From positions 9,588,655 to 9,652,654 of the forward strand of contig OX326961.1 of NCBI GenBank assembly GCA_946800325.1: a stretch of DNA of 64,000 nt, read 5' to 3'. A program made the position numbers and the translations under genes. Shown here piece after piece: positions 60,575 through 64,000 of the stretch. The DNA comes from Luzula sylvatica (taxonomy: Eukaryota > Streptophyta > Magnoliopsida > Poales > Juncaceae). Under the pieces are notes generated by a model. It searched no databases. It saw nothing but the letters and a program-made list of their open reading frames with translations, and was not told the origin of the DNA. How positions within the stretch are numbered: position 1 is the stretch's first letter; the number at the start of each line of letters is the position of its first letter.

Positions 60575-61720
60575 TCAGCCCATCAACTTTTTCCTGTTGC
60601 CATTCATTTGGTCTCCCTCTCTCACAGCACAAACACACACACACACACAAATCCAACACATGACGACCAAATCTGCAGATGGGTGACGAAGGTTGCATAA
60701 CTCGACGGGTTCGATCTATTGACAGCGCCGACTTGTGAACGACCGGATGTAACGGTATAACCATTGAGGTGAAGTTGATTTTCCTTTTCTCGATCTTTTT
60801 GGCATGTCAAACCCTAAGTTCGGGAATTGTTAGTTTATTCCCTCTTTATGTAAACCTAGACATAATTTTTTTTTCCCTGTGAAGACATTGTTAATTGATT
60901 TGGTGGTTTTTTCATATTTTGGGTTCTTCACTAAATGTTCGGTTTTCATGACATTTGCACGAAAAAATTCATATTTTTATTAAATTTTCGGGTTTTGCTG
61001 TTGCACTAATTCGAATGATGTATTCTGAGTGAATTGACTGTTAATTCGAGTCTATTATTCTGTCTATTTTAGTTAATTTTAGTCAATTGAAGATTAATTG
61101 ATGATTTTTCTGACAATTGAGTAATTGTAATTGAATACAAGTCTATTGTTCTGTCTATTGAGTGAATTTGAGTCGATTGAAGGTTAAGGTCTGATTTTTC
61201 TATCAAGTAACAGAGTAATTGTTTGAGTAACCAAGTAATTGTCATTTGCTGATTTTTCTGTCAATTTTAGTGAACTTGAGTTGATTGACGGTTCATTTTG
61301 GTCGATGGACTGTTAATTTCATATTTTTCTGTCAATTGAGTAATTGAATAGCTGAATTTTGCGGCGATTGACAGTTAATTTCACTCGATATCAGTCCATA
61401 TTTCTGTCTATTTTAATGAATTTAAGTCGATTGACAAATTGTTCATGCTATTAATTTTCGGATCTTTTCTGATTGACTAATTGATTTTTTGTTATTCAAA
61501 TTGTTTTTTTTGTTAATTGCATGTGATTTATTTAATTTCATTGTTGAGTTTAATATAATATAGATCTAAAACTAGATTTGATAAAATATACCTCATAGAG
61601 AAGAAATACCATGAGATCCGCTAAAAAAAACAAGCGATTTCACAAAAACGTTCACTTGACTAGTTGGGGGCACCGTCATCGTCAATGAAGAACACAATGG
61701 AGGCGAGTGAATGAAAGGGA
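60575..61720. repeat. Interval between direct repeats with short tandem-like motifs
   Basis: 61040-61460 is built from variations of tgtctattttagtgaatttgagt, gattgacggttaatt and gatttttctgtcaattgagt, at least five irregular units. 60600-60800 is GC-richer with a CA microsatellite (60633-60648). No gene is recognised. Confidence 0.65.
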
Positions 61721-62170
61721 GATGTTGTATCGATAGATTTTATCACTCATTTTTTAGCTAAGGACTGCAATGAAAAAAAATTAAACAGGGAATTAAGAAT
61801 AAGAATAGATGGTGTGCATAATTTTGGAAGGATTTACAAGTATAGTTTTTATAATTGTTTTTTTAGTATGAATAATATGTACCTTTTTGTAAAGGTTTGA
61901 AATGTGTGTGTGTCTTTATATAATGGAGTTTTTAGCATAGGAGGAAAAATGTAGAGTTATAACTTATTTCATATTTTGAGTCTGCAAAAAGAAAGTGGGT
62001 GCTCCGACTTAAAAATAAACATGATATTTTGTGAGATATACATTATTAAATCATTTAATTTATATAAATATTTTCTTTGGATATCGAATGTAATATTTTC
62101 AGCATGACCCGATTTTATTTCTGTTGCAGAAAAGAAAAATAAATGCAACAATGTTTCCTAAGTTCTGATT
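61721..62170 (+). repeat. Direct repeat, copy 2
   Basis: Partner of 60098-60574. It has a six-base internal duplication (aagaataagaatag) and lacks about 30 bases around the gatatttgatgtttgat stretch of copy 1. Confidence 0.85.
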
Positions 62171-63254
62171 TTGGACATGCAAATATTTCACAATGACTTT
62201 TCAATTAAAATAATCTAAGCAGGTCTGAACTAGTAATTTTGGCCCGGAAAGCTTGCATAAAAATGAGTAATTTCATGAAAAAAATGTTATCATATATTCA
62301 TTTCAAAATCTTAAAAAGACTATATTCAAGAAAAATATATTTTTATGTATTTTTTCAATGTATCTTTGGTGTCAACAAAGGATTGAACATTACTAAAAAG
62401 ATACTTATTTGTTCCATATAATGAGGAAGTTGGATTCGTGATGTCTTTTTCATACAAATCCCTGACATTATAATGAGGAAGTTGGATTCGTGATGTGTAT
62501 TACTTGACATTGACATTGTAAAAAAAATATGGGCGGTGCTACAGTGCCTCCCAAATCCACTCCCAAATTCACTCCCTATATTCATTGACATGTGGAACCC
62601 ACATCTACTTTTACAAAATTTAATTCGTGTGGGACCCACAAAATACACTGTTCATGTGAGAGGGAGGGAAAGAGGGAGGGAGGGAGGGAGTGGGCATATC
62701 ATTACTCAAAAAATATTACTTGTGTTGCTTAAAAAATATTACATGGATAATATATTACTTGACATTGTATTGCTTTAAACACGATCACTCCAATATATGT
62801 TATCTCAAAACTAATTCTAAAAAAAAAAATACGTGTATGCTTAAAAAATATATATATATTGTAAACATGATGATATATGAATAAAACATGTGCATGCTTA
62901 AAAATAAAATAACATATGTATTCGAATAAACCGAACCGTTTGAACGTTCCTACCGGTTATTTTCAGATTTTATTTTACAATACGAGCTATTTATGTATGT
63001 ATGCAAGTTCTCTGATTGAGAAATATTACGCATGTATTTTTTTGATGGTAGTGAGAATGCCCACGGGCAATTATTGTCGTAGATACATATATATTGCGAG
63101 GGTATTTTGGTCTATTCGCTAGAAAAATTATATTTGTTCCTTCTAATATCTTCTCAATTTGTATAAGATAAATACATTGAATATTACATTAATTTATATA
63201 ATTAGTAAATCATAATAGTTGGCAATCAATATCATAATTTTGGACTGATCTTAA
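62171..63254. other. AT-rich interval with an AG-rich tract
   Basis: tgaggaagttggattcgtgatg is repeated at 62421 and 62473, about 52 bases apart. 62656-62692 is a gagggaggg-rich purine run. No gene is recognised. Confidence 0.5.
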
Positions 63255-63908
63255 TGTTGGAACATTATTCCAACATTGGACTTATATGTAAAATATTATG
63301 TGTTGTAATATTGTCATTTAAATGTTTATTAATATAGTGATCAATTTTAGTTATAAAATTAAGCATTATATGTGTCAATTATGTTGTGGGCTTTTGATGT
63401 GTAGAATATTGTGGGTGGTGCTTCTATTTTCTATGATGGGCTGAATTAGAAAATCCACATTAGGGAGCCCAAAAGGTACGTCTTTGTGAAAAGATGTCTT
63501 GTGGCTATAAAAGCAAATTGGTCCCAAGTACATATGATGATGAAAATCCATTCTTAAATCTGCCCCATTAAGATTAGAGAGAGAGATCCATTAGAGAAAA
63601 ACAAAAGGACTCTAAATTGGACATCATAAAGTACTTGGAATTCCAAATCTTTGCGACTAAGGTTTCATGAACGCAACAACGGTGATGGCGCGACATCAAT
63701 TCGGACGGATTCCATACGCTTCCGCATACGGTTAAGGTACGGTTTTATTTTGAGATAATTCGGTTGAATTCACATAGTTAGTACGGTCCGTTTGTACGGG
63801 CAAAATTAATTTATTATTTCATTTGCGGGACGGTGCCGGATCGTTGCCGCCCCAACAATTGGTAATAATTTTATTCACGGGCGGTGTCGGATCGCTGCCG
63901 CCCTAACA
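63255..63908 (+). mobile_element. 5' LTR of a Copia-type retrotransposon
   Basis: The LTR starts tgttggaacattattccaac and ends ccctaaca, so the TGTTGG/CCTAACA ends are near-inverted. It contains TATAAAAG at 63506-63513 as a likely promoter. A primer-binding site follows at once. About 654 bp. The last part is doubled: a 38-base unit ending caacaattggta occurs at about 63827-63864 and again about 51 bases later. The body and 3' LTR lie outside the window. The Copia assignment is by general plan only; gag-pol is not visible. Confidence 0.85.
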
Positions 63909-63910
63909 AT

Positions 63911-63922
63911 TGGTATCAGAGC
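63911..63922 (+). promoter_or_regulatory. Retrotransposon primer-binding site (initiator Met tRNA)
   Basis: tggtatcagagc is the complement of the 3' end of plant initiator methionine tRNA and is the standard plant retrotransposon primer-binding site. It starts two bases after the LTR. Confidence 0.9.
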
Positions 63923-64000
63923 GAAACTATGGTGAATCACGGTTTAAATGGAAGAGAAATGAAGTATAAAGTGTTTAAAACGATTTCTCTCGTCCAATTT
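63923..64000 (+). mobile_element. Start of retrotransposon internal region (cut by window end)
   Basis: The 78 bases after the primer-binding site have no start codon in a long frame before the window ends. gag-pol would lie beyond. Confidence 0.6.

Noticed and set aside
60098..62170. LTR retrotransposon with 450-bp LTRs
   Set aside because: No TG...CA termini, primer-binding site, polypurine tract or target duplication could be seen.
62530..62700. Possible MITE with gggcggtgctacagtgcctcc start
   Set aside because: No matching inverted end or target duplication was found; the purine-rich right side does not pair with it.

Overview
This is a eukaryotic nuclear window, almost certainly from a flowering plant (probably a eudicot). 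It is AT-rich and nearly free of long reading frames. It is packed with plant-type transposable elements: Helitrons with CTAG ends, Mutator-type MITEs with 9-bp target duplications, hAT and CACTA ends, LINE pieces, and a Copia-type LTR with an initiator-methionine tRNA primer site. The only recognisable gene content is plant-type. It comprises an ECO1/CTF7 cohesin acetyltransferase gene (46.6-48.0 kb, minus nothing else intact) and pieces of a PPR gene, a sucrose-phosphate-synthase-type gene and the ribosomal protein eL28 gene.

Layout. 0-5.3 kb: a 124-bp tandem array, an AT-rich duplicated tract, a three-unit repeat and a Helitron 3' end. 5.4-5.6 kb: an unrecognised exon-like piece. 6.0-13.5 kb: copy 1 of a 7.5-kb segment carrying three broken gene fragments (PPR, SPS-like, eL28) and several small transposons. 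14.4-17.4 kb: copy A of a second duplicated segment. 17.4-20.3 kb: a terminal-inverted-repeat element with a 1.5-kb foldback element nested in its left arm. 21-24 kb: another foldback and AT-rich sequence. 24.1-25.1 kb: a 5'-truncated LINE on the minus strand. 26.2-28.8 kb: a minus-strand Helitron end with repeats and a CACTA end. 29.3-36 kb: microsatellites, MITEs, a CACTA end and a C/G-rich minisatellite. 37.3-45.0 kb: copy 2 of the 7.5-kb segment. 45.0-46.0 kb: element E1. 46.6-48.0 kb: the CTF7/ECO1 gene. 48.6-50.5 kb: copy B (inverted) of the 14.4-17.4 kb segment. 50.5-54.7 kb: element E2, same family as E1, containing a hAT element and a LINE-derived insertion. 55-63 kb: MITEs, minisatellites and direct repeats. 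63.3 kb to the end: the 5' LTR of a retrotransposon that continues outside the window.

The main story is structural. Two duplications, one direct (about 31 kb apart) and one inverted, bracket the CTF7 gene. In both, one breakpoint falls at the terminus of an E1/E2-type element. Differences between the copies (a MITE with a clean empty site, a 174-bp insertion in an A9 tract, a 605-bp indel with a tiny Helitron at its edge, a nested foldback with its empty site preserved in the partner arm) give an order of events readable from this window alone. The CTF7 gene itself looks damaged at its acetyl-CoA-binding segment. I found no tRNA, rRNA, CRISPR or prokaryote-like system.
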